A stretch of DNA of 64,000 nucleotides from Oscillospiraceae bacterium. GTDB taxonomy: Bacteria; Bacillota; Clostridia; Oscillospirales; Oscillospiraceae. The stretch lies in NCBI GenBank assembly GCA_015068425.1, contig SVKK01000002.1, forward strand, positions 62,001 to 126,000. The letters run 5' to 3'. The translations under genes and the position numbers were made by a program. The notes beneath the pieces were generated by a model, which searched no databases, was not told the DNA's origin, and saw only the letters and a list, made by a program, of their open reading frames with translations. Positions 10,167 through 20,523 of this stretch are shown in pieces. Position 1 is the first letter of the stretch; each line of letters starts with the position of its first letter.

Positions 10167-10844
10167 ATGAATAATATTTCTGTGGCTATTGACGGACCTT
10201 CCGGCGCAGGTAAAAGCACACTTGCCCGAGCAATAGCAGCAAAACACAAGTTTATATATGTGGATACCGGCGCCATTTACCGTACTGTCGGTCTTGCTGC
10301 CCAGTATGCCAAGGTTGATTCCAAAGATAAGGAAGGAATTATTGCAATTCTTCCCGATGTAAAAATAGAGATGCGTTATGATGATGAGGGCGTGCAGCGT
10401 ATGTTTCTTGGCGGGAAGGATGTTTCTGCAGAAATTCGCACTCCTCTTAGCTCCATTTATGCTTCTGATGTTTCTGCAATTCCTGAAGTTCGTTCTTTTC
10501 TGATGGACATGCAGAGAGATATGGCAAAAAAATACTCCGTAATCATGGATGGACGGGATATCGGTACTGTTGTTCTTCCCAATGCGGATGTAAAGATTTT
10601 TTTAACTGCTGAAGCCAAGGCAAGAGCACAGAGACGGTTCCTCGAACTTCAGCAGAAAGGTATTCCAACTCCTTTTGAAGAAGTTCTGAGAGATATCGAA
10701 TACAGAGATGCTCAGGATTCTTCCCGTGCGGCTGCCCCTTTGAAAGCCGCCGACGATGCTGTTTTGCTGGATAATACCTCTCTTAGCTTTGATGAAAGCG
10801 TCGAAATGGCCAACCGAATAATAAAGGAAAAGACAGGCATATGA
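10167..10844 (+). CDS. cmk: Cytidylate kinase
   Basis: 'VAIDGPSGAGKSTLARAIA', 'YVDTGAIYRTVGL', 'VIMDGRDIGTVVLPNADVKIFLTA'. Confidence 0.95.
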   Translation: MNNISVAIDGPSGAGKSTLARAIAAKHKFIYVDTGAIYRTVGLAAQYAKVDSKDKEGIIAILPDVKIEMRYDDEGVQRMFLGGKDVSAEIRTPLSSIYASDVSAIPEVRSFLMDMQRDMAKKYSVIMDGRDIGTVVLPNADVKIFLTAEAKARAQRRFLELQQKGIPTPFEEVLRDIEYRDAQDSSRAAAPLKAADDAVLLDNTSLSFDESVEMANRIIKEKTGI

Positions 10845-12889
10845 AAGAGCTTTTAATAGCTGAAAGCGCAGGCTTCTGTGTCGGTGTTGATAGAAGTGTT
10901 GCGTTGGCTGAGGAAACCCTTTCCCGTTATGGTAAGGCAGTTTCATACGGCGAACTTATTCACAACAGGGATGAGATTGCCAGACTTGAAGAGCGCGGTC
11001 TCAAAACTATTGACTGCATAGATGATATTCCTGATAGCTCAGTGGTAATAATTCGAGCTCACGGTATCGGAAGGGAAGAGGAGAATGCTCTGCGGTCTAA
11101 AGGGTGCACCGTTGTGGACGGAACCTGCGGAAGAGTGAAGCTTGTTCACCGTATAGCGGAAAGAACGGAGAATGAAGGCCGAAAACTTATAATTGTGGGT
11201 GACAAAAATCATCCTGAGGTTAAGGGAATTTCCGCATATTGCAGAGATCATGTCGTTGTTTCTGATAATACAGAATTGGAAAACTGGCTTAACGCAGACA
11301 CCGGTCGATGTGATGAGCCAATTTCTCTTGTTTTTCAGACAACACAGACAAAAAAAGTTTATAATTTTTGCGAAAATTTAATAAAATTGTTATGTACAAA
11401 CGCAAAAATATTTGATACAATATGTTTCGCTACGCAAACTCGTCAGGCTGAAGCAGCGCAGCTTTCGGAAAATTGCGATGCTATGGTTGTTGTTGGTGGG
11501 AAGCACAGTGCCAACAGCCGCCACCTTGTCAGAATTTGCTCGGATAAATGTTCCAATGTATTCTTTATCGAAAATGCGGATGAATTGGACATGCAATCCC
11601 TTGTAGCGTTTGACACCATAGGTGTCACAGCCGGAGCCTCTGTGCCCGACTGTATATTAAAGGAGGTAAAACAAAAAATGTGCGAGGAAATCAAAGAAAT
11701 GACCAATGCAGTGGAGACCGAAAAGAGCTTCGCTGAGCTTCTGGAGGAATCCATTAAACCTATATATAATGGAGATACCGTCAAGGGTATAGTTGTTGCT
11801 ATCACCCAGACTGAGGTCACTGTAGATCTCGGAATCAAGCATTCCGGCTACATACCCGTAGAAGACTTTGAAGACGGCACCGGCGTCAAGGCTGCTGATG
11901 TTATCAGCATCGGTGACGAAGTTGCTGCATGCGTTGTCCGCGTTAACGACGTTGAAGGTACCGTTATGCTCTCCAAGCGCCGTCTTGACGCAGTCAAGAA
12001 CTGGACTGATCTGGAAGAGGCTGCTGAGAATGGCACCGTCGTTGAAGGTACTGTTACCGAAGTAAACAAGGGCGGCGTTGTTGTTTCCGTCAAGGGCATT
12101 CGCGTATTCGTTCCCGGCTCTCAGTCCGGACTGCCCAAGGATGCTGACATGGAGCAGCTTCTCAAGCAGACTGTTCGCCTTAGAATTCGCGAAGTTAACA
12201 AGGGCCGCAAGAGAGTTGTCGGCTCCATCCGTGATGTATCCGCCAAGGAGCGTCATGAGCGTATTGCCAAGATCTGGGACGAGATCGAAGTCGGCAAGAA
12301 GTATGAAGGCACTGTTAAGAGCCTGACCAGCTACGGCGCATTCGTAGATATCGGCGGAGTTGACGGTATGGTTCACGTTTCTGAGCTGAGCTGGAAGCGC
12401 ATCACCAAGCCCTCTGAGGTTGTTGCTGTTGGCGATAAGCTCGAAGTTTATGTAATTTCCTTCGATAAGGAAAACCGCAAGATCTCCCTCGGTTACAAGG
12501 ATCCTGCCGAGAATCCCTGGACCAAGTTTATGTCTGTATATTCCGTTGACTCTGTTGCTTCCGTTACCATCGTGAAGCTCATGGAGTTCGGTGCATTTGC
12601 AGAGGTTGTTCCCGGTGTTGATGGTCTTATCCATATCAGTCAGATTGCTAACCGCCGTATCGCCAAGCCCGGTGAGGTTCTCAACGTTGGTGATGTTGTT
12701 GATGCAAAGATCACTGCTATCGACGAAGAGAAGCACAAGGTTTCTCTCTCCATCCGCGCTCTTTCCGAGCCCGCTCCCGCTCCCGTAAAGGTAGAGGAGG
12801 AAGAGGTTGCTGAGTCCGATGCTCTCGTTTATGAGATCAGCGAGACCGGCGAAACTACCGGCATTGCTCCCGAAGCAGACGCTGAGTAA
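10841..12889 (+). CDS. ispH-rpsA: Fusion: IspH (HMBPP reductase) plus ribosomal protein S1-like (4 S1 domains)
   Basis: N-term 'AGFCVGVDRSVALAEETL', 'IRAHGIG', 'VVDGTCGRVK', 'GVTAGASVPD'; C-term four S1 repeats such as 'GTVKSLTSYGAFVDIGGVDGMVHVSELSW'. Confidence 0.95.
   Translation: MKELLIAESAGFCVGVDRSVALAEETLSRYGKAVSYGELIHNRDEIARLEERGLKTIDCIDDIPDSSVVIIRAHGIGREEENALRSKGCTVVDGTCGRVKLVHRIAERTENEGRKLIIVGDKNHPEVKGISAYCRDHVVVSDNTELENWLNADTGRCDEPISLVFQTTQTKKVYNFCENLIKLLCTNAKIFDTICFATQTRQAEAAQLSENCDAMVVVGGKHSANSRHLVRICSDKCSNVFFIENADELDMQSLVAFDTIGVTAGASVPDCILKEVKQKMCEEIKEMTNAVETEKSFAELLEESIKPIYNGDTVKGIVVAITQTEVTVDLGIKHSGYIPVEDFEDGTGVKAADVISIGDEVAACVVRVNDVEGTVMLSKRRLDAVKNWTDLEEAAENGTVVEGTVTEVNKGGVVVSVKGIRVFVPGSQSGLPKDADMEQLLKQTVRLRIREVNKGRKRVVGSIRDVSAKERHERIAKIWDEIEVGKKYEGTVKSLTSYGAFVDIGGVDGMVHVSELSWKRITKPSEVVAVGDKLEVYVISFDKENRKISLGYKDPAENPWTKFMSVYSVDSVASVTIVKLMEFGAFAEVVPGVDGLIHISQIANRRIAKPGEVLNVGDVVDAKITAIDEEKHKVSLSIRALSEPAPAPVKVEEEEVAESDALVYEISETGETTGIAPEADAE
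11659..11680 (+). promoter_or_regulatory. Internal Shine-Dalgarno and in-frame ATG inside ispH-rpsA
   Basis: AAAGGAGGT (11659-11667), 10 nt, ATG (11678-11680) in frame with the fusion at the IspH/S1 junction. Confidence 0.7.
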
Positions 12890-12911
12890 GTTTTATACTG
12901 CTAAATAATTT

Positions 12912-12948
12912 AGACCACTGCGTGTATGCGCGGTGGTCTTTTTTTATT
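12912..12948 (+). terminator. Intrinsic terminator after ispH-rpsA
   Basis: agaccactgcgtgtatgcgcggtggtctttttttatt. Confidence 0.85.
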
Positions 12949-13073
12949 GAGAAATATAATTTTTTACCAAAATTAGTGAAAAGTGAATAAAACTTCTTGC
13001 TAAAAATTCGAAATATGTGTATAATATTTTTTGGAAGGTTATACGCATTTCCGCTAAGGAGGCCAGATTCCTA

Positions 13074-13550
13074 ATGTACAAGATAGGTGACCGCATTGCC
13101 CATCCTCTGCACGGCGCAGGAACCATCAGCGCCATCGAATCCCGCCGTATAAACGGAACAAACCGCGACTATTATATGATGCATATTCCTGTTGGAGATA
13201 TGACAGTTATGATCCCGACGGAGACTTGTACAATTATTGGCATCAGACCAGTCATTGACGGTGAACGTGCGGCTGTGATTTTGTCGTCAATTCCCGATAT
13301 AGAAATAAGCGATAACACTAATTGGAACAAGCGTTATCGCGAGAATATGGTGCGCATAAAAAGCGGTGACCTCCTTGAAGTAGCAGCTGTTATAAAAAGT
13401 CTTGTATTCCGGGATAATGAGCGAGGCCTTTCTACCGGCGAACGAAAAATGCTTCATAGTGCAAAACAGATTTTTATTTCAGAAATTGTTATTGCGATGG
13501 ATGTTGCATATGAGGAGGCTGAAAAGCTTCTTTACTCTGCTATTGGATGA
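13074..13550 (+). CDS. CarD family transcriptional regulator
   Basis: 'YKIGDRIAHPLHGAGTISAIESRRINGTNRDYYMMHIP'; start set at ATG 13074. Confidence 0.9.
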   Translation: MYKIGDRIAHPLHGAGTISAIESRRINGTNRDYYMMHIPVGDMTVMIPTETCTIIGIRPVIDGERAAVILSSIPDIEISDNTNWNKRYRENMVRIKSGDLLEVAAVIKSLVFRDNERGLSTGERKMLHSAKQIFISEIVIAMDVAYEEAEKLLYSAIG

Positions 13551-13566
13551 TTTATATAACATTTCT

Positions 13567-13605
13567 CGCGCGCAGCTGCTATTAAAGGGGCTGTGCGCGC
13601 TTGTT
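13567..13605 (+). terminator. Stem-loop, probable terminator
   Basis: gcgcgcagctgc..gctgtgcgcgc then ttgttt. Confidence 0.5.
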
Positions 13606-13623
13606 TGATAAGAGGTATTTTTG

Positions 13624-14355
13624 ATGATGAGTCGAATTTCAGATGTGATAAGAAAGGCGCACCATAGCTTTTGCAGCGCTGTTGTGGTTGCTGCTGGCAA
13701 TTCAAGCCGAATGCAGCAGGACAAGCTTCTTATGAATATTGGCGGTAAATCGGTTATTGAACGAAGCCTTGAAGCGCTGAATAACAGCCCTTCAATTGAT
13801 GAAATCATTATCGTTACCCGCGAGGACAGACTTGAGGAAATGGCAATTATTGCTCAGAATGCGGGCATTGACAAGCTGAGCAAGGTTGTAATTGGCGGCT
13901 CAACGCGAACTGAATCCGCCCTCGCCGGCGTAAGTGAAGCCAATAAAAGAGCGAAGATCATCTGCATCCACGATGGCGCAAGACCCTTTGTTACAGAAGA
14001 AATCATTTGCAGCTGCGTTCATCAGGCTGTGCTCTATAATGCCGCCTGTCCGGCCATTCCTGTCAAGGACACAATTCGCTTAGTTAAAGACGGAGTTGCA
14101 GTTCAAACTCCGCCCCGTGAAGAAACTTTCGCTGTGCAGACCCCTCAGGCATTTAATTCAGATATTATCAAAGCAGCACTATGTACCGCTGTCCGTGACG
14201 GAAAGACATATACGGATGACTGTGCCGCAGTTGAGGCTATGGGTGTTAAGATAAGAGTTGTTCAGGGAAGTGAGGACAACATAAAGGTCACAACACCTCT
14301 TGATATTCCTCTTGCCGAATCTATTGCAGAAAAAAGAAAGGCTGATAATGTATGA
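13624..14355 (+). CDS. ispD: 2-C-methyl-D-erythritol 4-phosphate cytidylyltransferase
   Basis: '[31 protein letters not shown]', 'IHDGARPFV', 'QTPQAF'; overlaps ispF. Confidence 0.95.
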   Translation: MMSRISDVIRKAHHSFCSAVVVAAGNSSRMQQDKLLMNIGGKSVIERSLEALNNSPSIDEIIIVTREDRLEEMAIIAQNAGIDKLSKVVIGGSTRTESALAGVSEANKRAKIICIHDGARPFVTEEIICSCVHQAVLYNAACPAIPVKDTIRLVKDGVAVQTPPREETFAVQTPQAFNSDIIKAALCTAVRDGKTYTDDCAAVEAMGVKIRVVQGSEDNIKVTTPLDIPLAESIAEKRKADNV

Positions 14356-14828
14356 GAATTGGCCACGGATATGATGTTCACCGCCTTTGTGAAGGCAGAA
14401 AGCTTATAATTGGAGGAGCTGAAATTCCCCACGAAAAAGGTCTTCTTGGCCATTCCGATGCGGATGTGCTTACACATGCACTTATGGATGCCTTACTTGG
14501 CGCTCTTGCCCTTGGTGATATAGGGAAAATGTTTCCGGATACAGATGAGGCGTATTCGGGGGCGGACAGTATTAAGCTTTTGAAGGAAGTTTCAAAACGC
14601 GTTGAAGCGCAGGGCTATGTTTTATCCAATGCGGACTGCACCATTATTGCTCAGCGTCCAAAAATGTCTCCCCATATTGAAGAGATGCGCAGTAATATTT
14701 CAGCGGCGCTCGGTGTTGATATTTCTCGAATCAGCGTTAAGGCAACTACCGAGGAGCACCTTGGGTTTACCGGCGAGGGTTTGGGGATTGCGGCTCACGC
14801 TGTTGTGCTTCTTGAAGAGGAGCGATAA
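14352..14828 (+). CDS. ispF: 2-C-methyl-D-erythritol 2,4-cyclodiphosphate synthase
   Basis: '[11 protein letters not shown]', '[33 protein letters not shown]', '[14 protein letters not shown]'. Confidence 0.97.
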   Translation: MRIGHGYDVHRLCEGRKLIIGGAEIPHEKGLLGHSDADVLTHALMDALLGALALGDIGKMFPDTDEAYSGADSIKLLKEVSKRVEAQGYVLSNADCTIIAQRPKMSPHIEEMRSNISAALGVDISRISVKATTEEHLGFTGEGLGIAAHAVVLLEEER

Positions 14829-14868
14829 ACAAACATTCCCCCGCGGCATAGAATGACACATAAATACT

Positions 14869-14905
14869 AAAGCATGAGCAACTCAGCGGGAGTTGCTCAT
14901 GCTTT
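14869..14905 (+). terminator. Long perfect stem-loop upstream of the DUF3343 gene
   Basis: AAAGCATGAGCAACT-cagcggg-AGTTGCTCATGCTTT (15 bp); T-tract is weak. Confidence 0.5.
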
Positions 14906-14936
14906 ATCTATTGTTAGTAAGGCGGAGGGGATATAT

Positions 14937-15191
14937 ATGGAAAAAATAGTTATAATGTGCCGTTCAATAAGCTATGCACAGCGGGGAGAAAGGCTTCTTG
15001 AAAGAAGCAATATCAGCGCTTCTATTGTTAAGGCTCCTCAGAGTGTCACATCAGAGGGCTGCAGTTATGGTTTGAGAGTTGGAGAAAAAAACAAAGGGAA
15101 GGCAATTGTTATCTTAAAAAACTCGGGTATACGCATTGGGAGGATATTCAAGCTTGAGTCTGATGGAAGCTTCGTTGAGGTGGAGCAATGA
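14937..15191 (+). CDS. DUF3343 (putative Se/S carrier-like) protein
   Basis: Small protein with 'GCSYGLRV', start ATG 14937 after the hairpin, overlapping a class V aminotransferase/cysteine desulfurase. Confidence 0.75.
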   Translation: MEKIVIMCRSISYAQRGERLLERSNISASIVKAPQSVTSEGCSYGLRVGEKNKGKAIVILKNSGIRIGRIFKLESDGSFVEVEQ

Positions 15192-16309
15192 TTTATCTTG
15201 ACAGTGCTGCAACAAGTCTGCAAAAACCGCCTGAAGTTGCTTCGGCAGCAGTTAGAGCTATGAAGTCGATGAGCAGTCCCGGACGCGGCGCACATAGATA
15301 CGCAATGGATGCATCTGAGACGGTATATAGCTGCCGTGAAAACCTGGCAAAACTTTTCAACTGCAGTGACCCGACAAAAATAGTGTTAACATTCAATGCT
15401 ACACACTCGCTTAATATTGCAATATATTCTCTTGTTCAGAAGGGAACAAAGGTTCTTTGCTCCGGATATGAGCATAACAGCGTTATGAGACCTCTGCGCG
15501 CCTTGGGCGCTAAAGTGAGTTTTGTCGAGGCCCCTTTGTTTGACCCTGAAGCTTTTCTTAAGGATGCAGCGGTGAAAATTCCGCAATCGGATGTTTTTAT
15601 ATGTACTCACATTTCAAATGTTTACGGATATATATTGCCTGTGAAAGAACTGGGCGAAATATGTCGCAAAAACGGAAAGCCATATATTGTTGACGCATCC
15701 CAATCAGCAGGTAATACAGATATTGATTTTCAGGAGCTAAATGCGGATTTTCTTTGTTTTCCGGGACATAAAGCTCTTATGGGACCTCAAGGAACGGGGG
15801 TCCTGATATGCAAAAATGAAGCAAAGCCGCTGTTATATGGAGGAAGCGGTGGGAACAGTCTCTCGCATTTGATGCCGGATTTTCTTCCGGATATGCTTGA
15901 GGCCGGAACCCATAATACGCCGGGAATTGCCGGACTTAATGAGGGCATTAAATATGTTATGATGCGCGGAGCGGCTAAGATTGGTTCCTATGAAAAAAAG
16001 ATTATGAATATTTTCCTTGAAAGTCTCGGAGAACATCAAGATTTGAAAGTATATCGCAGTGAAAATCAGGATGTGCAGAGTGCCCTTGTTTCAATGGTTT
16101 GCAAAAAATGCGATTGTGAAATTCTTGCTGAAAAACTGGCTGAAAGAGGTGTTGCTGTCCGCGCCGGACTTCATTGCGCTCCGGAAGCCCACAGAAGGGG
16201 AGGAAGTATTTCAAGCGGCACTGTTAGATTTAGTTTTTCTCCGTATATCTCCGCCGCACAAGCTCGCACGGCCTCGCACGAACTCAAAAAAATTTTAAAA
16301 AACCTTTAG
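15188..16309 (+). CDS. Class V aminotransferase / cysteine desulfurase family protein
   Basis: 'YLDSAATSLQKPPEV', 'SQSAGNTDIDFQELNADFLCFPGHKALMGPQGTGVL', 'RAGLHCAPEAHR'. Confidence 0.9.
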   Translation: MIYLDSAATSLQKPPEVASAAVRAMKSMSSPGRGAHRYAMDASETVYSCRENLAKLFNCSDPTKIVLTFNATHSLNIAIYSLVQKGTKVLCSGYEHNSVMRPLRALGAKVSFVEAPLFDPEAFLKDAAVKIPQSDVFICTHISNVYGYILPVKELGEICRKNGKPYIVDASQSAGNTDIDFQELNADFLCFPGHKALMGPQGTGVLICKNEAKPLLYGGSGGNSLSHLMPDFLPDMLEAGTHNTPGIAGLNEGIKYVMMRGAAKIGSYEKKIMNIFLESLGEHQDLKVYRSENQDVQSALVSMVCKKCDCEILAEKLAERGVAVRAGLHCAPEAHRRGGSISSGTVRFSFSPYISAAQARTASHELKKILKNL

Positions 16310-16413
16310 TTTTCGCCAATCTTTATTTGCCATAACGCTGAAAATGTATTATAATAATGTGTCAACATATATATTCCGCGTTTTATATATTACAAAGGGT
16401 ACAAGGAGGAGCT

Positions 16414-17268
16414 ATGGGCACCTTAACTGAATTTTTATCCAATGCCGTCAACTACATAAAGCTTGTCGGCGTATCGGATATTATTGATATTGCTATAGTA
16501 GCATTTGTTATTTATAAACTGATTGGGTTTATAAAGAAAACCAATCTTATGCATGTTTTCAAGGGGCTTGTTGTCATTCTTGTTGTTCTCTGGCTTTCCG
16601 GAGTTCTCAAGCTTACAATGATAAACTGGCTGCTTAAAAATATAGTCGAGCTTGGACTTATCGCGCTGGTCATCATATTCCATCCTGAACTTAGAAGATT
16701 CCTTGAGAAGGTGGGTTCCAGCCGCATTACCGGTATTTTCGGTGGCGAGTATAAGGCTCTTAACGTTGAAACTGCCATTACGCAGACGGTTCTTGCGTGC
16801 GCGGATCTTTCCCGCACCCGTACAGGCGCTCTTATCATCTTTGAGAGAGATAATCAGCTGGCGGAACCTATAAGCACCGGAACTCTTCTCAATGCTGATG
16901 TCACTGCTGAGCTTATGAAGAATATTTTCTTTGTAAAAGCTCCTCTTCATGATGGTGCGGTGATTATCAAAAATGGCAGAATTGCAGCTGCCGGATGCAT
17001 GCTCCCAATGAGCGGCAACATGAACCTCAGCCGCGATCTTGGTATGCGCCACAGAGCAGGTATCGGTGTCAGTGAAAAGAGTGACGCTGTTGCGGTGATC
17101 GTCTCCGAGGAAACCGGTGCGATTTCCGTTGCTGTCGACGGAATGCTCAAGCGCCATCTCAGTTCCGAAACTGTGGAAACTTTGCTCCGTAAGGAGCTTG
17201 TGCCCATTACGGAAGGCAAGAGCAAGAATAAGCTTCTCCGTATTTTCAAGGGGGATAAAAATGGCTGA
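16414..17268 (+). CDS. cdaA: Diadenylate cyclase CdaA
   Basis: Three N-terminal TM segments; 'LHDGAVIIKNGRIAAAGCMLPMS' (DGA) and 'LGMRHRAGIGVSE' (RHR). Confidence 0.96.
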   Translation: MGTLTEFLSNAVNYIKLVGVSDIIDIAIVAFVIYKLIGFIKKTNLMHVFKGLVVILVVLWLSGVLKLTMINWLLKNIVELGLIALVIIFHPELRRFLEKVGSSRITGIFGGEYKALNVETAITQTVLACADLSRTRTGALIIFERDNQLAEPISTGTLLNADVTAELMKNIFFVKAPLHDGAVIIKNGRIAAAGCMLPMSGNMNLSRDLGMRHRAGIGVSEKSDAVAVIVSEETGAISVAVDGMLKRHLSSETVETLLRKELVPITEGKSKNKLLRIFKGDKNG

Positions 17269-18529
17269 TAGAATAAAAAAATTATTTCTTAATAAAAACA
17301 AGGTTTTTCTTGTAATACTTGCAATATTTTGTTCTATACTCCTTTGGGTTTATGTAACAAACCAGGAGGGCAAGGTTGATGAAGTTCCTTTTACAGGTGT
17401 AAAAGTGGTTCTTGAGGGCGAGGATTCTATGCGTGACAGCCGCGGACTTATCATCAAAAGTCTTGATACAAAAAATGTACGTGTCACCGTCAGCGGTTCA
17501 CCCCGAGTCCTTGCAAGACTTTCAGCTGCTGATATAACGGCTGTAATAGATCTGAGCACAATCAATAAAACGGGCAACTATTCCCTTGCTCCAAAAATTG
17601 TTTTTTCGAGTGCCTTTAATTCCGGAGACCTCAACGCACGTGTTTTGAGTCCGGCTGCTGTCAATTTCTATGTGGACAAGCTCAGCACACAGACAGTTGA
17701 TGTTAAGGGCATCAACAATGGATCTACCGCCGAAGGCTATTCTTCAGAGCCTATGCAGTTTAATCCCGCCACCGTTAAGATAAGCGGTCCCGAAACCGCC
17801 CTTGCAAAGGTTCACCATGCGTGGATCGAAGTGGACAGAGAAGATATTGATGCCACCCTCAGTTTTGACAGCACTTTTGTTCTGCGCGACAAGGAAAACA
17901 ACTTGATTGAGGATGATTCCATCATCCTTGAGTATGACACTGTAAATGTAACAATACCGGTTGTTGCCATTAAAGAAGTTGATCTCGTCATTGCCACTGT
18001 ACCCGGAGCCGGTGCGGGTGAGGAAAATGTTGTAAAGACATTTGAGCCTATATCAAAAATTACCCTGTCCGGTGATGCTCAGGTTCTGGCAGGTGTCAAC
18101 AGTATTCTTCTGGATACCGTTGACCTAAGCAAGGTGGACGGAAGTTATACCAAGACATATACAATTGTTATTCCAAATGACACCGAAATCATAGGAAGCA
18201 TACGTGAAGTAACCGTCACTCTCGATGTAGTAGGGCTTGAGACAAAGCGAGTGAATGTTCCTGCAGAAAACCTCAGCGTAATTAATATAACTGAGGGTTA
18301 TGAAGCAACGATTATGGATACCACCCTCAGCAATGTAACCCTTCGCGGCAGCGCTGATGCATTGGCCGGTGTTACCGCAGAAAATGTCCGTGCGGTTGCA
18401 GACCTGACCGAATTTGGTACAGCCACGGGCTTCTGTTCCGTTCCCGTCAAGCTCTATGTTGACGGAACCACATCCGTGGGAGCAATCGGCGAATACAAGC
18501 TGTTCATTCAGATCCAGAAAGCAGGCTGA
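17261..18529 (+). CDS. cdaR: YbbR domain protein CdaR (CdaA regulator)
   Basis: N-terminal TM, repeated YbbR domains; start ATG 17261 overlapping cdaA. Confidence 0.92.
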   Translation: MADRIKKLFLNKNKVFLVILAIFCSILLWVYVTNQEGKVDEVPFTGVKVVLEGEDSMRDSRGLIIKSLDTKNVRVTVSGSPRVLARLSAADITAVIDLSTINKTGNYSLAPKIVFSSAFNSGDLNARVLSPAAVNFYVDKLSTQTVDVKGINNGSTAEGYSSEPMQFNPATVKISGPETALAKVHHAWIEVDREDIDATLSFDSTFVLRDKENNLIEDDSIILEYDTVNVTIPVVAIKEVDLVIATVPGAGAGEENVVKTFEPISKITLSGDAQVLAGVNSILLDTVDLSKVDGSYTKTYTIVIPNDTEIIGSIREVTVTLDVVGLETKRVNVPAENLSVINITEGYEATIMDTTLSNVTLRGSADALAGVTAENVRAVADLTEFGTATGFCSVPVKLYVDGTTSVGAIGEYKLFIQIQKAG

Positions 18530-18535
18530 TAAGAT

Positions 18536-19420
18536 ATGAGTATGATAAAAAGCATGACAGGATACGGCGGGGCCAAAGGATCCTGCGAGGGATTTGATAT
18601 CTCAGTTGAGCTAAAAAGTGTAAATAACCGTTATCTTGATTGTTCCGTCCGTCTGCCTCGCAGCTTTCTTTTTGCCGAGGAAACAATTAAAGCTTGTGTT
18701 CAAAAGCATATTTCTCGAGGCAAGGTTGATGTTTTTGTAAGTGTTGCCAACACCGGGGACGACAGCGTTGTAGTAAGTGTCAACGAGGCTCTGGCCAAAG
18801 GGTATGCAGCAGCTGTCAAGCAGATAGCTGAGCTTTGCGGCCTTTCTGATGATGTTACTGCGCTCTCCATTGCAAGAATGTCAGATGTTCTCTCCGTTGA
18901 AAAGAAGGAGGCAGACAAGGATGTTCTTGCAGCGGGAATAACCGCAATTTGCGAAGAGGCTCTTGAAGAGTTTGATGCAATGCGCAGCCGGGAAGGAGAC
19001 AAACTTGCTGCGGATGTGGAAGAGCGTCTTGTTACTATTGAGTCTTATGTTTCTGCAGTAGAGAAACGTTCTCCCGAAACTGTTGCTGAATATAGAGAAA
19101 AGCTTTGGAAGAAAATGAACGAGGTTCTCTCCGGCGCAGGCGTTGACGAGCAGAGAATACTTACCGAAGCTGCCATTTTTGCCGATAAGGTCGCTGTTGA
19201 CGAGGAAACTGTTCGCCTCCGCAGCCATATCGCGCAAATGAGAGAGATGCTTTGCGGAGGATCTCCCATCGGAAGAAAGATGGATTTCCTTATTCAGGAG
19301 TTCAACAGAGAGAGCAATACCATCGGCTCTAAGTGCAGTAATAGTGACATTGCAAAAATAGTTATTGAGCTCAAGAGCGAGATTGAAAAAATCCGCGAGC
19401 AGATCCAGAACATAGAGTAA
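18536..19420 (+). CDS. YicC family protein
   Basis: 'MIKSMTGYGGAKGSCEGFDISVELKSVNNRYLDCSVRLPR'; 'GRKMDFLIQEFNRESNTIGSKCS'. Confidence 0.95.
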   Translation: MSMIKSMTGYGGAKGSCEGFDISVELKSVNNRYLDCSVRLPRSFLFAEETIKACVQKHISRGKVDVFVSVANTGDDSVVVSVNEALAKGYAAAVKQIAELCGLSDDVTALSIARMSDVLSVEKKEADKDVLAAGITAICEEALEEFDAMRSREGDKLAADVEERLVTIESYVSAVEKRSPETVAEYREKLWKKMNEVLSGAGVDEQRILTEAAIFADKVAVDEETVRLRSHIAQMREMLCGGSPIGRKMDFLIQEFNRESNTIGSKCSNSDIAKIVIELKSEIEKIREQIQNIE

Positions 19421-19432
19421 GGAGGAAAGTGT

Positions 19433-19705
19433 ATGAAGCTTATAAATATCGGCTTCGGAAATATGGTTTCCGCCAACCGACTTGTTGCGATTGTAAGTCC
19501 CGAGTCTGCACCTATTAAGAGAATAATTCAGGATGTAAGAGACCGCGGTTTGCTTATCGATGCAACCTATGGACGACGCACAAGAGCAGTTATAGTTATG
19601 GACAGCGGACATGTTATCCTCTCTGCCATTCAGCCGGAAACCGTTGCAGGCCGTATGGCGGGAAAACCTGAGGCGGAGCTTTGCATGGAGGAAGAGGATG
19701 AGTAA
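19433..19705 (+). CDS. remA: DUF370 / RemA-like regulator
   Basis: '[73 protein letters not shown]'. Confidence 0.93.
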   Translation: MKLINIGFGNMVSANRLVAIVSPESAPIKRIIQDVRDRGLLIDATYGRRTRAVIVMDSGHVILSAIQPETVAGRMAGKPEAELCMEEEDE

Positions 19706-20261
19706 AGGAAAATTGATAGTAATTTCCGCGCCCTCCGGCTGTGGAAAAAGTACTGTTGTTCACGCTCTTATGGATATTCGTCCTAATCTCAAGTTTTCCA
19801 TTTCCGCAACCACAAGGGCTCCTCGTATCGGTGAAGTGGATGGCAAGGATTATTTCTTCGTAAGTCGGGAAAAATTTATGGAGATGGTTGAAAGGGATGA
19901 GTTCCTCGAGCACGCCATCTATGTTGATAACTGTTACGGAACACCACGCAAGGCTCTTGATGAGATGCTTGATAAGGGTTTGGATGTAATTCTGGATATT
20001 GATGTTCAGGGAGCCTTTCAGATTAGAGAAAAGCGCCCCGACGCCCTTATGGTGTTTCTGATGCCCCCTTCATTTGATGATTTGGAGAAGCGTCTGATTT
20101 TGAGAGGCAAGGACTCCTTGGAGGTTATCAAAAACCGTCTCATTGCTGCTCAGGAAGAGTGCCGGGTGGCAGATAAATTTGACTATGTGATAGTAAATGA
20201 TGATGTTGATCGCGCCGTGCGCGAATTTTCATCAATAATAGATAAAGAAAAAAATATTTAA
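19698..20261 (+). CDS. gmk: Guanylate kinase
   Basis: '[20 protein letters not shown]', '[22 protein letters not shown]'; start ATG 19698. Confidence 0.95.
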   Translation: MSKGKLIVISAPSGCGKSTVVHALMDIRPNLKFSISATTRAPRIGEVDGKDYFFVSREKFMEMVERDEFLEHAIYVDNCYGTPRKALDEMLDKGLDVILDIDVQGAFQIREKRPDALMVFLMPPSFDDLEKRLILRGKDSLEVIKNRLIAAQEECRVADKFDYVIVNDDVDRAVREFSSIIDKEKNI

Positions 20262-20281
20262 CTATAAGGAGAATTACCGTT

Positions 20282-20488
20282 ATGTTGCTTTATCCCCCTG
20301 TATCTGAACTGACCGAGAAGGTTGGAAGCCGTTATCAGCTTGTTAATGTTGTAGCCATGCGTGCAAGAGAAATTTCCGCCGAGGCGGAGGAAAAAGGCGA
20401 ACCCTTCGACGAGAAGGCCGTTTCTATTGCTATTAACGAGATTTATGCAGGCAAAGTAAGTATGGTAGCTAAGGAGACCGAGGACTAA
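20282..20488 (+). CDS. rpoZ: RNA polymerase omega subunit
   Basis: 'SRYQLVNVVAMRAREI' and position after gmk. Confidence 0.9.
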   Translation: MLLYPPVSELTEKVGSRYQLVNVVAMRAREISAEAEEKGEPFDEKAVSIAINEIYAGKVSMVAKETED

Positions 20489-20523
20489 TCTTTTGAAAAA
20501 ATGACGCAGAGGGAGGGAAGAAG

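Noticed and set aside
11657-12736. 359-aa minus-strand ORF opposite the S1 part of ispH-rpsA
   Set aside because: Antisense to four clear S1 domains, with no domain signal of its own.
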